A DNA stretch of 8,408 nt from Gemmatimonadota bacterium (GCA_003131365.1 PKVB01000207.1:1-8408); one strand, 5' to 3'. Positions 1 through 7,012 are shown, numbered from the stretch's first letter. The notes: generated by a model not told the origin, from the letters alone. Made by a program: numbers and translations.

Positions 1-2
1 AG

Positions 3-1244
3 TCCGCGAAAAAGTACGGCGACATTGTGTTCTTCAAAGTCGGCAATGAGCGGGTTTACCTGTTCAACCATCCGGATCTCATCCGCGACGTGTTCGTGAC
101 GAATCAGAAGAATTTTACCAAGAGCCGCGCACTCGTACGCGCCAAGCGGCTGCTGGGCGAGGGACTTCTTACCAGCGAAGGTGAATTCCATCTGCGGCAG
201 CGGCGACTTGCGCAGCCAGCGTTTCACCGGGATCGCATCGCCGCGTATGGGCGATCGATGGTCGAGTACGCAGATCGGACCAGGTCGTCGTGGACCAATG
301 GACGGTCGCTCGACATGCACGACGAGATGATGAAACTCACTCTCGCGATCGTGGCGAAGACGCTCTTCAGCGCCGACGTCGAGAAGGAAGCAGCCGAGAT
401 CGGAGAAGCGCTCACGACCACCTTCGAGGCATTCAACATCGGGACTCTTCCCTTCAGCGAGCTACTCGAGAAGCTCCCGCTTCCCTACCTCAAGCGATTC
501 GAGGCCGCACGTGCGCGTCTCGACAAAACGATCTACCGCATCATCGACGAGCGCCACGCGACCGGGGAGGACAGGGGAGATCTGCTCTCCATGCTCCTTC
601 TCGCACAGGACACGGAAGGTGACGGCGGCGGAATGACCGACACGCAGATACGCGATGAGGCGATGACGATCTTCCTTGCCGGTCACGAGACGACAGCCAA
701 CGCTCTGTCCTGGACCTGGTACCTGCTGTCACAGCATCCCGAGATCGAGGCACGTTTCCATCGGGAAGTAGATGCGCTTGGGCCTCGGCTGCCGCGGCCC
801 GATGATCTGGCGAATCTGCCCTACACGCGGATGATACTCGCCGAGTCGATGCGTCTCTATCCGCCGGCGTGGGCCGTGGGACGGCGGGCAATCAACGATT
901 TCGAGGCGGGTGGATATCGCATTCCGGCGCGCTCGATGGTGATCATGTCGCAGTACATCACTCACCGCGATCCGCGCTTCCATCCCGACCCCGAGAGGTT
1001 CGATCCGGAGCGATGGCTGCCGGAAGTCGCGGCGGCGCGTTCCCGGTTTTCCTATTTCCCCTTCGGTGGCGGCACGCGCATCTGCATTGGAGAGCAGTTC
1101 GCGTGGATGGAAGGAATTCTGATCCTGGCGACCATCGCCCAGAAATGGAAGTTGCGCTATCTGGGAAGTGCACCTCCGGAGGTCGAGCCGAAGATCACGC
1201 TGCGTCCGCGCGGGAGCGTCAGCATGCTGATCGAAAAGCGTTGA
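3..1244 (+). CDS. Cytochrome P450, 5'-truncated by window edge
   Basis: Heme-thiolate monooxygenase, expected to insert one oxygen atom into an organic substrate using electrons from a separate ferredoxin or flavodoxin system; no redox partner is visible here. The frame stays open to the window edge, and the codons before the GTG at 27 still read as P450 (KYGDIV then FFKVG), so that GTG is internal and the true start lies outside. Seen in order: a C-helix segment with HLRQRRLAQPAFH (from 189), the I-helix oxygen-activation motif AGHETT (678-695), the K-helix ExxR as ESMR (843-854), PERF/PERW, and the heme loop FGGGTRICIG (1062-1091) with ligand Cys at 1083-1085. All signature residues are present, so it should be active. 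No signal peptide or membrane anchor is seen in the part present. The C-terminus is a normal family end, closed by TGA. The style is that of soluble bacterial P450s; substrate and CYP family cannot be assigned from this sequence alone. Confidence 0.96.
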   Translation, partial: SAKKYGDIVFFKVGNERVYLFNHPDLIRDVFVTNQKNFTKSRALVRAKRLLGEGLLTSEGEFHLRQRRLAQPAFHRDRIAAYGRSMVEYADRTRSSWTNGRSLDMHDEMMKLTLAIVAKTLFSADVEKEAAEIGEALTTTFEAFNIGTLPFSELLEKLPLPYLKRFEAARARLDKTIYRIIDERHATGEDRGDLLSMLLLAQDTEGDGGGMTDTQIRDEAMTIFLAGHETTANALSWTWYLLSQHPEIEARFHREVDALGPRLPRPDDLANLPYTRMILAESMRLYPPAWAVGRRAINDFEAGGYRIPARSMVIMSQYITHRDPRFHPDPERFDPERWLPEVAAARSRFSYFPFGGGTRICIGEQFAWMEGILILATIAQKWKLRYLGSAPPEVEPKITLRPRGSVSMLIEKR

Positions 1245-1325
1245 TCAACACTGCACCGACGAAGCAAGTATCTATATAGTTGCAGGGCACCTTCCAACGT
1301 TGACTCCGTCTACCTCCGAAATCCA
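1245..1325 (+). promoter_or_regulatory. Leader region of the S9D peptidase gene, possible promoter
   Basis: An 81-base gap separates the P450 stop from the next ATG. It contains an AT-rich element (TATATA, 1273-1278) that could be a -10 box, but no -35-like hexamer lies at the usual spacing. Two 8-base palindromes occur: TTGATCAA at 1241-1248, overlapping the P450 stop, and CAACGTTG at 1295-1302. No Shine-Dalgarno sequence precedes the ATG at 1326 and no rho-independent terminator follows the P450. Whether the peptidase has its own promoter or is read through from the P450 is not settled by the sequence. Confidence 0.25.
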
Positions 1326-3959
1326 ATGAACAGACTCTCGTATCGTCGCGTTCTGTCGACGGCGTGCTTGATGCTCGCGCCACTCATCCCGGCCTGGGCA
1401 CAGCAGACGTACCAGTCGCCGCCCGCCGATCTGGTGAAGATCCTCGAGGCGCCCGCGAATCCGATCACTTCGATCAGTCCGAACCGACAGTGGGTTCTCG
1501 TCACGGTGAGCGACCCGCGGACAGTCACCATCAGCGACATGGCCGACTCGGCCTACTACCTCGCCGGCAGCAAGATCAGAGCGAATCCGGACTACCGGAT
1601 CGAGAACATTGGCATTCGCTCCGGAACGGTGAGCGGCATCGATGGAAAGGTCGAGCATCAGCTGGAGGTGCCGGCCGGCGGACGCCTTGGATCCACAGCC
1701 TGGTCAATAAGCGGAGATCAGCTCGCCTACACCACTGTCTCCAACGGTGGAATGTCGGTGGAGATTCTGGATCCCGCGACCGGGCATAAGCGTCACATCA
1801 CCGCGTCCGGATTATCGGGAAGAATTCGCGACCTCGATTGGTCGCGTGATGGAAAGAATCTGGCGTTCACCGCGACGACTCCAGTGGGCACTTCGCTCTG
1901 GGTCGCCGACATTGGCAACGGCACGGCGCGACGCCTCACTCCGTCGACGCTAAACTTCACCACCGCGAGAGGAAATATCGTTGACGACGCGGGCTGCAAC
2001 TGGCTCAACGGAAAGGCGCCGCTCGTCTGCAGACTGTGGCCCGCCAACCACGGCGCGACGCCAAGAGCATCCGAAGTTCCGACTGGCGTTATCGTGCAGG
2101 AATCCTACGGACTCTCGGCTCCTGCCCGCACCTACGAATATCTGCTCCAAGGTCCGGGCGACGAGGCCCTCTTCGACTACTACTTCAACGATCAGCTCTC
2201 TCTGGTTGCGCTCGATGGGAAGATCACACCCATCGGATCGCCGGGAATCCACACCCGCGCGACGCCGTCCCCCGACGGGAGCTATCTGCTCGTTGAAACA
2301 GTGCAGCGCCCTTATTCCTATCAGGTGCCGATGGATGTCTTTCCCTCCCGCACTGAAGTCTGGAACCTGAACGGAAAGATCGTTCGCGAAATCAGGAACT
2401 CCCATGTCGCGGAAGAAGCGCCGAGCGCACGCGATGCGGTCGTGCCCGGAATCAGAGTCATCAACTGGCGTCCCGACGTACCGGCCACCCTCATGCTGGT
2501 CGAAGCACTCGACAAAGGAAATCCCCGCACCGTCGTTCCGAAGCGAGACCAGGTCTTTCTCCTGTCAGCGCCATTCACTGGAGCGGCGACACCGTTCGTT
2601 CAAACCGAATACCGCTACGGTGGAATCACATGGGTTTCTCCCACCACTGCGTTCCTGACCGACCGGCTCTCTCGTGGCGCGAGACAGCGCGTCTGGATGA
2701 TCGATCCTTCGGCGCCTGGCGGTGGCACACCGAAGCTGGTTTGGGATCGAAGCGCCGAGGAGCGCTATTCGAATCCAGGGACCTGGGTGTACGTGCTCGA
2801 TCCCGCGAGCGATCGTTTTGTGCCGCTTCGCTCGAGCAATGGCAAATACCTCTATCTCAGGGGAGACGGCGCTTCACCCGAGGGCGATCGGCCATTCGTC
2901 GATCGCTTCGACTTGACGACGGGCAAGACGGACAGATTGTGGCAATCAACTGCTCCCAATTACGAGCGGGCACTTCAGGTAGTCGACCGCGATGCAGGTC
3001 GCATCATCACCCAGCGCGAGTCGCCGACTGATCCGCCAAACATTTTCCTCCGCAATCTCAGCGACAAATCGCTGACTCAGATCACGAAGCTCGGTGATCC
3101 AGCGCCTTACTTCGCCGACGTCAAGAGCGAGCTGATCACCTACACACGCCCCGATGGGGTGAAGCTGTCGGCGACACTTTACCTTCCCCCAGGCTACGAC
3201 AAATCGCAGGGACGGCTCCCCTTTTTCTTCTGGGCGTATCCGCGCGAGTTCCAGTCCGCCGATGCTGCTTCACAGCTCGCGGGATCTCGGTATGAGTTCA
3301 AGCGGCCTGGCCGGCAGAACTATCTGATGCTGCTCATGCATGGCTACGGCGTTCTCGACGGACCCACAATGCCGATCGTGGGTGCCAACGGCAAAGAGCC
3401 CAATGACAGCTACATCCAGCAGCTCGTCGCCAGCGCGCAGGCTGCGGTCGACAAGATCGTGGACATGGGAGTCGCCGACCGCGATCGCGTTGCCGTTGGA
3501 GGACATTCCTACGGCGCCTTCATGACCGTCAATCTTCTCGCGCACTCAGACATCTTCCGCACCGGAATAGCGGAGAGCGGCGCCTATAACCGCTCGCTCA
3601 CGCCGTTCGGATTCCAGTCAGAGCCGCGTACGTACTGGGAAGCGCCGGACATCTATAACGCCATGTCTCCGTTCAACTACGCGAACAAGATCAAAGTGCC
3701 GGTGCTGCTGATTCACGGTCAGCGCGATGACAACTCGGGGACCTTCCCGATCCAGTCCGAGCGCCTCTTCGCGGCGATCAAGGGGAACGGCGGCAACGTT
3801 CGTTACGTTCAGCTCCCGCTCGAGCCGCACGGCTACACGGCGCGCGAGACGCAGCGTCACCTGTTGTGGGAGTACATCAACTGGCTCGACAAATACGTGA
3901 AAAACGCTCCGCCGCGGCCGGCTACCTCGGCGACGGCAGGCTCACAAGCACCGCAGTAG
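1326..3959 (+). CDS. Exported S9D-type serine peptidase, glutamyl endopeptidase-like
   Basis: An 877-residue prolyl-oligopeptidase-clan protein, predicted to cleave peptides in the periplasm. A signal peptide covers residues 1-25 (basic MNRLSYRR, hydrophobic core, AWA|QQ cleavage). Residues ~27-590 form a beta-propeller-type domain and ~597-865 an alpha/beta-hydrolase. The nucleophile elbow is GGHSYGAFM (S728, codon 3507-3509); the acid is D801 in HGQRDDNSGTF; the base is H835 in EPHGYTARE. These motifs, plus HRPYS-like (QRPYSYQVP), PREFQS, SGAYNR and TPFGFQ, match plant chloroplast glutamyl endopeptidase (MEROPS S9D) more closely than prolyl oligopeptidase or DPP-IV. Cleavage after Glu is inferred from that relationship. 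After LDKYVK comes a Pro/Ala/Thr-rich tail of about 20 residues whose codons overlap the convergent CopD-like gene. The ATG is chosen because it starts directly at the signal peptide, though no Shine-Dalgarno is visible. Confidence 0.95.
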   Translation: MNRLSYRRVLSTACLMLAPLIPAWAQQTYQSPPADLVKILEAPANPITSISPNRQWVLVTVSDPRTVTISDMADSAYYLAGSKIRANPDYRIENIGIRSGTVSGIDGKVEHQLEVPAGGRLGSTAWSISGDQLAYTTVSNGGMSVEILDPATGHKRHITASGLSGRIRDLDWSRDGKNLAFTATTPVGTSLWVADIGNGTARRLTPSTLNFTTARGNIVDDAGCNWLNGKAPLVCRLWPANHGATPRASEVPTGVIVQESYGLSAPARTYEYLLQGPGDEALFDYYFNDQLSLVALDGKITPIGSPGIHTRATPSPDGSYLLVETVQRPYSYQVPMDVFPSRTEVWNLNGKIVREIRNSHVAEEAPSARDAVVPGIRVINWRPDVPATLMLVEALDKGNPRTVVPKRDQVFLLSAPFTGAATPFVQTEYRYGGITWVSPTTAFLTDRLSRGARQRVWMIDPSAPGGGTPKLVWDRSAEERYSNPGTWVYVLDPASDRFVPLRSSNGKYLYLRGDGASPEGDRPFVDRFDLTTGKTDRLWQSTAPNYERALQVVDRDAGRIITQRESPTDPPNIFLRNLSDKSLTQITKLGDPAPYFADVKSELITYTRPDGVKLSATLYLPPGYDKSQGRLPFFFWAYPREFQSADAASQLAGSRYEFKRPGRQNYLMLLMHGYGVLDGPTMPIVGANGKEPNDSYIQQLVASAQAAVDKIVDMGVADRDRVAVGGHSYGAFMTVNLLAHSDIFRTGIAESGAYNRSLTPFGFQSEPRTYWEAPDIYNAMSPFNYANKIKVPVLLIHGQRDDNSGTFPIQSERLFAAIKGNGGNVRYVQLPLEPHGYTARETQRHLLWEYINWLDKYVKNAPPRPATSATAGSQAPQ

Positions 3960-4884
3960 CAACGAGCACGAAGGCGGCAAACGTCAGTTCCATCCTCGCG
4001 GAGCGGCGAATGATCAGCTCCGATCCCTCGCCGCCAAGTGAGGGACGGACGCGCCGCCAGTTCCATGCGCCCAGTACGACGACGATGAGTACCAACACGA
4101 GCTTGATGTCGAGCGCCAGCCCATAGCTCGTTGTCCAGAGCGACGAGACCCGCTTCAAGTGCAGCCACGCCGTAGTGACACCCGTGATTGCCAGGATCGC
4201 CGATGCCACGAGCGCGAGCGGCGAAAAGGAATTCACGAGATCGGCGACCAGCTCTGCGCGTTGGGCACCGGCACTGCTGCTCCTGATTACGCCCCGGATT
4301 CCGACGAGCGCCAACACCAACAGCGTGCCCAGCCAGGTGGATGCGGCGAAGATATGTGCCGCGTTCACTTTGTTGCCGAATCTGCCCGTATAGAGGGGTT
4401 GCAGCACTAAAAGGAGAGTCCCGATCGCGGCCAGCATCCACCCGGCAGACGACGATGCACGAACGAGCATAAACCCAATCAGGGCGAGCGCCAGCATCGT
4501 CATTCTGAATTCGAATTGCGGCATATTCCTGGACAGGGATTCGGCGAACGCCTTGTGACTCGCGATCGAATCGACATACGGCTGGCCGAGAGCGCATAGA
4601 ACGATCAGGATGATGCCGGCAATGCCGAGCATGGCGGCGTTGTCGGCACGGAGGATTGCCTTCGCCTCGTCTGACATTCGCTGAATCTGCCTCACGATTC
4701 CAAATCGGAATCCGATCGCGCCGATCGACAAGAAGACTCCCACGAACTCCAGCAGCTGAAAGAACGCTTCGGTGAAGGAAAAGCCGGGTGGCGGGCCTCC
4801 CGGTCTCCCAAGGGGCCCGCCGGTGAGAGCAGTGTCCTGAATCGTTTGTGCGACTGCTTGCAGCAGGGCTATCGCTGTTCTCAC
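3922..4884 (-). CDS. CopD-like eight-helix inner-membrane protein
   Basis: A 320-residue polytopic membrane protein with about eight hydrophobic segments (near residues 36-64, 84-104, 127-142, 149-167, 177-197, 220-243, 254-276 and 299-317). The second half fits the CopD domain of copper-resistance permeases: NAAHIFAASTWLG with a His at the start of helix 5, then ITGVTTAWLHL, and YGLALDIKLVLVL followed by NWRRVRP. CopD-type proteins are thought to pass copper across the inner membrane; metal specificity here is inference. A Gly/Pro-rich stretch (residues ~20-34) precedes helix 1. I chose GTG at 4884 because GGGAG (4892-4896) lies 7 bases upstream; TTG at 4887 is also in frame and adds one residue. 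The gene follows the DUF4142 lipoprotein gene by under 20 bases, so they are probably cotranscribed. Its end overlaps the S9D gene by 38 bases. No CopC partner is seen. Confidence 0.88.
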   Translation of the reverse strand: MRTAIALLQAVAQTIQDTALTGGPLGRPGGPPPGFSFTEAFFQLLEFVGVFLSIGAIGFRFGIVRQIQRMSDEAKAILRADNAAMLGIAGIILIVLCALGQPYVDSIASHKAFAESLSRNMPQFEFRMTMLALALIGFMLVRASSSAGWMLAAIGTLLLVLQPLYTGRFGNKVNAAHIFAASTWLGTLLVLALVGIRGVIRSSSAGAQRAELVADLVNSFSPLALVASAILAITGVTTAWLHLKRVSSLWTTSYGLALDIKLVLVLIVVVLGAWNWRRVRPSLGGEGSELIIRRSARMELTFAAFVLVATAVLVSLPSPR

Positions 4885-4891
4885 CAACTCT

Positions 4892-4896
4892 CTCCC
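4892..4896 (-). promoter_or_regulatory. Shine-Dalgarno of the CopD-like gene
   Basis: Minus-strand GGGAG sits 7 bases before GTG (4884) and 4 bases before TTG (4887). The spacing favours GTG as the start. The site lies in the short gap after the DUF4142 stop codon, which supports coupled expression of the two genes. Confidence 0.6.
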
Positions 4897-4903
4897 GATC
4901 AGG

Positions 4904-5512
4904 TTATTTCAGAGTTTTCTGAATGGATTCAGCCTTGTCGAGGTGCCCTTGAATCACGGGCGCGGCCTTCTGGATCAGGTTCTTCAGCTCGGCGGTCTGC
5001 GTCTGCCCCGCCGCCTTGGTGGCGAGATCGAGCACAGCCTTGTGCATGTCGACCTCGGCGTCAATGTACGCTCTGTCGAAATCCTTTCCCTTGGCCGTTG
5101 AATTCAGAGTATCCATCTCCTTCTGTGCGGCGGGCGTGACAGGGTCGTCCGATGGAGGCAGCGGAGTCACACCCAGCTTCGTCGCCAGCGCCTGACCCTG
5201 CGCGCGAAGCGTGTGATGATCGCGCATCATCCGCTTTCCAAAGTCGCGGACAGCGGCGGCAGTCCCCTTGGTTGCCGCGACGGCGCCTGCAACGCTGTCG
5301 GACATGTTCGCTTCATCCAGAAGCGCGACGATGTTGGCGTCGGTCCAGGTCGCCGCTGCTGGCGCAGCCGCCATCGCCGAGGTATCCGCCGATATGGTGC
5401 TCGAAGCGGCCGTGGTATCCGCGGCGTTGTTCTCTTTCTTGCTGCATCCGGCGAGCGCCAGCGCCGCGATGGCGAGCGTCGCCATCCTGTGTCTCGATCC
5501 ATTCATCCACAT
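4904..5512 (-). CDS. DUF4142 lipoprotein
   Basis: A 202-residue predicted lipoprotein. Residues 1-23 are a lipoprotein signal ending in the lipobox LALAGC, with the lipidated Cys23 at 5444-5446. Residues 24-56 are a low-complexity Ala/Ser/Thr linker. Residues ~57-200 form an all-helical DUF4142 domain (PF13628, ferritin-like fold), shown by FGKRMMRDHH (residues 91-100), FDRAYIDAEVDMHK (145-158) and the final GHLDKA segment. The function of DUF4142 is not established; members are small exported proteins, often linked to stress, and the conserved Asp/His residues could bind metal, but that is inference. ATG at 5512 is chosen over the in-frame ATG at 5506 because GGAGG lies 9 bases upstream. The same frame stays open further upstream to 5989, but that part does not read as one coherent protein and precedes the signal peptide. 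The CopD-like gene follows directly, suggesting a two-gene envelope operon. Confidence 0.92.
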   Translation of the reverse strand: MWMNGSRHRMATLAIAALALAGCSKKENNAADTTAASSTISADTSAMAAAPAAATWTDANIVALLDEANMSDSVAGAVAATKGTAAAVRDFGKRMMRDHHTLRAQGQALATKLGVTPLPPSDDPVTPAAQKEMDTLNSTAKGKDFDRAYIDAEVDMHKAVLDLATKAAGQTQTAELKNLIQKAAPVIQGHLDKAESIQKTLK

Positions 5513-5521
5513 TGTCCCTCT

Positions 5522-5526
5522 CCTCC
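5522..5526 (-). promoter_or_regulatory. Strong Shine-Dalgarno of the DUF4142 gene
   Basis: Minus-strand GGAGG, within a purine run, stands 9 bases before ATG 5512. It decides the start in favour of 5512 over 5506. The G-run just upstream could pair with CCCC at 5537-5540, but the stem would be only 4 base pairs. Confidence 0.65.
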
Positions 5527-5545
5527 CCCCATTACAGGGGTCAAG

Positions 5546-5573
5546 AAAAAAGAGCCGCTCGATTTGTGGCGGC
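5546..5573 (-). terminator. Weak rho-independent terminator-like hairpin
   Basis: On the minus strand GCCGC (5573-5569) can pair with GCGGC (5558-5554) across a 10-base loop, followed by TC and six T (5551-5546). The stem is short (5 base pairs) but all G/C, and the T-run is good. It lies about 60 bases past the stop of the gene remnant and about 33 bases before the DUF4142 start, so it could end transcription from the remnant or attenuate readthrough into DUF4142. A weak call. Confidence 0.3.
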
Positions 5574-5631
5574 ATCTTTCGTTTCGCGGCTGAGTCAGGC
5601 AAAAACCGTACGCATGACCATTTTTTTTCTA

Positions 5632-5884
5632 TTACGTTCGCGCAGCACCAACGGTAGAGAGAAGTGTCTGGTTGAAGACGCTCGCATCGTCGAACCGCGA
5701 GAATGCGCTCTTCACATCGAGGGCGAGCGTCTTGAATCGGTCGGCTGCGGACGACGGCACACGTACGGTGGAGAACAGAATGACCGCGAACTTCAAGGGA
5801 GGCTGCACCCGAGGCTGCCTCGCGCAAGCGGAGGCTGCATTTTAACATGTCACCGAGGTCGAACTTCGTCAGATCATAGGTCAT
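5632..5884 (-). pseudogene. Decayed remnant, possibly of a GAF-type sensor protein
   Basis: The minus-strand frame from ATG 5884 begins MTYDLTKFDLGDMLKCSLRL and continues through EAASGAASLE, then loses protein-like character. One base on, a second frame is coherent: LKFAVILFSTVRVPSS, then FKTLALDVKSAFSRFDD, ending in TAA at 5632-5634 with TAG next. From memory, the first part resembles the N-terminus, and the second the C-terminal tail, of a family of cytosolic GAF-domain-like proteins found in Gemmatimonadota and other soil bacteria. The middle (the sensor domain) would be missing. The junction falls beside GAGGCTGC direct repeats (5799-5838), which fits an internal deletion plus frameshift. 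Family identity is recalled, not searched. Alternative: unrelated non-coding sequence that happens to read well in short stretches. Confidence 0.4.
5798..5839. repeat. Three short direct repeats GAGGCTGC
   Basis: GAGGCTGC occurs at 5799-5806, 5811-5818 and 5831-5838. The outer two extend to an exact 10-base match, GGAGGCTGCA (5798-5807 and 5830-5839). They sit at the point where the coherent reading frame of the gene remnant changes, so they may mark a slippage or deletion junction. Confidence 0.55.
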
Positions 5885-5977
5885 GGCCCTAGCCCCAGGT
5901 CTGTGCGTTGGGCATGAGTCCCGACAAGGTTTCGAACCTATATTAACCGCTGCAATTTCCTTCTCGCCACCCAGGTC
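5885..5977. promoter_or_regulatory. Divergent intergenic region with palindrome and -10-like box
   Basis: These 93 bases lie between the start of the minus-strand remnant and the start of the plus-strand peptidase, so they may carry two outward promoters. A perfect inverted repeat AGGTT-TCG-AACCT (5927-5939) directly abuts TATATT (5939-5944), a plausible -10 box 33 bases before the peptidase ATG. An operator overlapping the promoter is possible. No good -35 hexamer is found at the standard distance, and the ATG at 5978 has only a weak AGG (5973-5975) before it. Confidence 0.3.
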
Positions 5978-6988
5978 ATGCGCACCCATCCCCTCTTCAT
6001 CGCCATGCTGATGCCCGCCGCGGCGCTGGCGCAGAAACCCGCTTCGTCAGCCGCTCTCCGGCCAATCACATTCCTGGACAGACAGTACCAACGGGATCTC
6101 GGATCGCCGACACCGAGTCCCGACGGCAAATGGCTGCTCTACACGCTCTCTACCCCGGACTGGAATCAGGCCAGGCGTCAGACCGATATCTACCTCGTCT
6201 CGGTCAAGGACGGGCTCGCCTCGACCAGGCAAATGACTTACACGAAAGACAAGAACGAGACGTCGCCGCGTTGGTCGCGCGATGGAAAGTTTTTTGTCTT
6301 TCTCTCGAACAGAGATGCAGCTTCTGCGCCTTCAGGCGGAAGCATTGGAGCGGGTGGCGGAAGTGCGGCGGGCCAGAATCAGATCTACATCATGCGACCT
6401 GACGGGGGCGAGGCCCGCAAAATCAGCGACGCCAAGGATGGCGTCTCGACGCTCGACTTCAGCAAAGATGGGAGATGGCTCGCTTACCGGAGCGGTAAGG
6501 CCGACGAGGAACAGCTCTACGCCCTGCCGATCGCCGGAATCGACTCCGCGAAGCCGGTGCAGCTCACCCATCAGCAGGCGGGTGTAGGTCTGTGGAAATG
6601 GTCTCCGGACAGCAGGCACATCTATTTCGTCACCGCCGACACCCTGGACAAGGACGAGAAGCTCCGCATCGAGAAGAAATTCAACGTCACCATCCGGAAC
6701 ATGGCGACTCCCCTATCGAGCCTGTGGGCGCTCGATGTCGATGGGAAGAAAGCGACGAGACTCACCCGCGACACGACTATCACTGTCACCGATTTCAACA
6801 TCTCGGCCGACGGACGCTGGATCGGCTACCACGGCGCTTCGGCCAATCGGTACATGAGGAACATCACCGAGCAGGACATCTACTCCGATCTGTATCTCCT
6901 CGACACCTCCACCGGCGGGATCGAGCGCATTACGAACAACACCGAAGTCGGCGAGAGCGATCTCGAGTTCTCACCCGATAGCAAGTAG
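5978..6988 (+). CDS. N-terminal part of the interrupted S9 peptidase: signal peptide and propeller
   Basis: Encodes 336 residues. Residues 1-18 are a signal peptide (MRTHP, hydrophobic LFIAMLMPAAALA, cleavage before QKP). The rest is most of a beta-propeller, shown by repeated WD40/PD40-like strands: SPDGKWLLY (47-55), SRDGKFFVF (100-108), SKDGRWLAY (162-170), SPDSRHIYF (209-217), SADGRWIGY (276-284) and the broken SPDSK (332-336). A Gly/Ser/Ala-rich loop lies at residues ~116-132. Made alone, this product would be exported but lack the catalytic domain and the last blade, so it would probably be inactive or degraded. The ATG is set by the signal peptide; only a weak AGG precedes it. Confidence 0.7.
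   Translation: MRTHPLFIAMLMPAAALAQKPASSAALRPITFLDRQYQRDLGSPTPSPDGKWLLYTLSTPDWNQARRQTDIYLVSVKDGLASTRQMTYTKDKNETSPRWSRDGKFFVFLSNRDAASAPSGGSIGAGGGSAAGQNQIYIMRPDGGEARKISDAKDGVSTLDFSKDGRWLAYRSGKADEEQLYALPIAGIDSAKPVQLTHQQAGVGLWKWSPDSRHIYFVTADTLDKDEKLRIEKKFNVTIRNMATPLSSLWALDVDGKKATRLTRDTTITVTDFNISADGRWIGYHGASANRYMRNITEQDIYSDLYLLDTSTGGIERITNNTEVGESDLEFSPDSK
6986..6988 (+). other. Premature amber codon TAG inside the S9 peptidase
   Basis: The TAG is in frame with both flanking halves. In the aligned propeller strands of this same protein the equivalent residue is W52, W167 and W281 (F105, H214 and T in others), and Trp differs from TAG by one G to A change. TAG is also the normal terminator of the S9D and CopD-like genes in this window, so it is very likely read as a stop here. 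Confidence 0.9.
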
Positions 6989-7012
6989 ATCGCCTTCTCG
7001 GCGCCGGACGAC

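Noticed and set aside
27..29. GTG at 27 as the start of the P450 gene.
   Set aside because: The codons before it in the same frame continue the typical P450 N-terminal sequence to the window edge, so the gene is truncated and does not start here.
3857..4597. Open minus-strand frame of 246 codons overlapping the CopD-like gene.
   Set aside because: The CopD-like frame has eight clear hydrophobic helices and a ribosome site. This one is Arg-rich without domains and is a shadow frame.
5527..5540. CCCC-N6-GGGG inverted repeat beside the DUF4142 ribosome site, as a possible translational switch.
   Set aside because: The stem is only four base pairs and the G-run is explained by the purine-rich Shine-Dalgarno region.
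5621..5628. Run of eight T on the plus strand as a terminator tail.
   Set aside because: No stable G/C hairpin stands directly before it on the plus strand, and no plus-strand gene ends nearby.
5921..5945. GGTTTCGAACC resembles a tRNA T-arm.
   Set aside because: No acceptor stem, anticodon arm or D-arm of suitable spacing can be found on either side; it is better described as a short palindrome.
5513..5989. The DUF4142 reading frame stays open upstream for about 159 more codons on the minus strand.
   Set aside because: A strong Shine-Dalgarno and a lipoprotein signal place the start at 5512. The upstream part is partly the gene remnant and otherwise not protein-like, so a fusion is not supported.
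6986..6988. TAG as a sense codon (genetic-code change or pyrrolysine).
   Set aside because: Two other genes in the window end naturally at TAG with no coding sequence beyond, and the expected residue at this site is Trp, so nonsense mutation or error is simpler.
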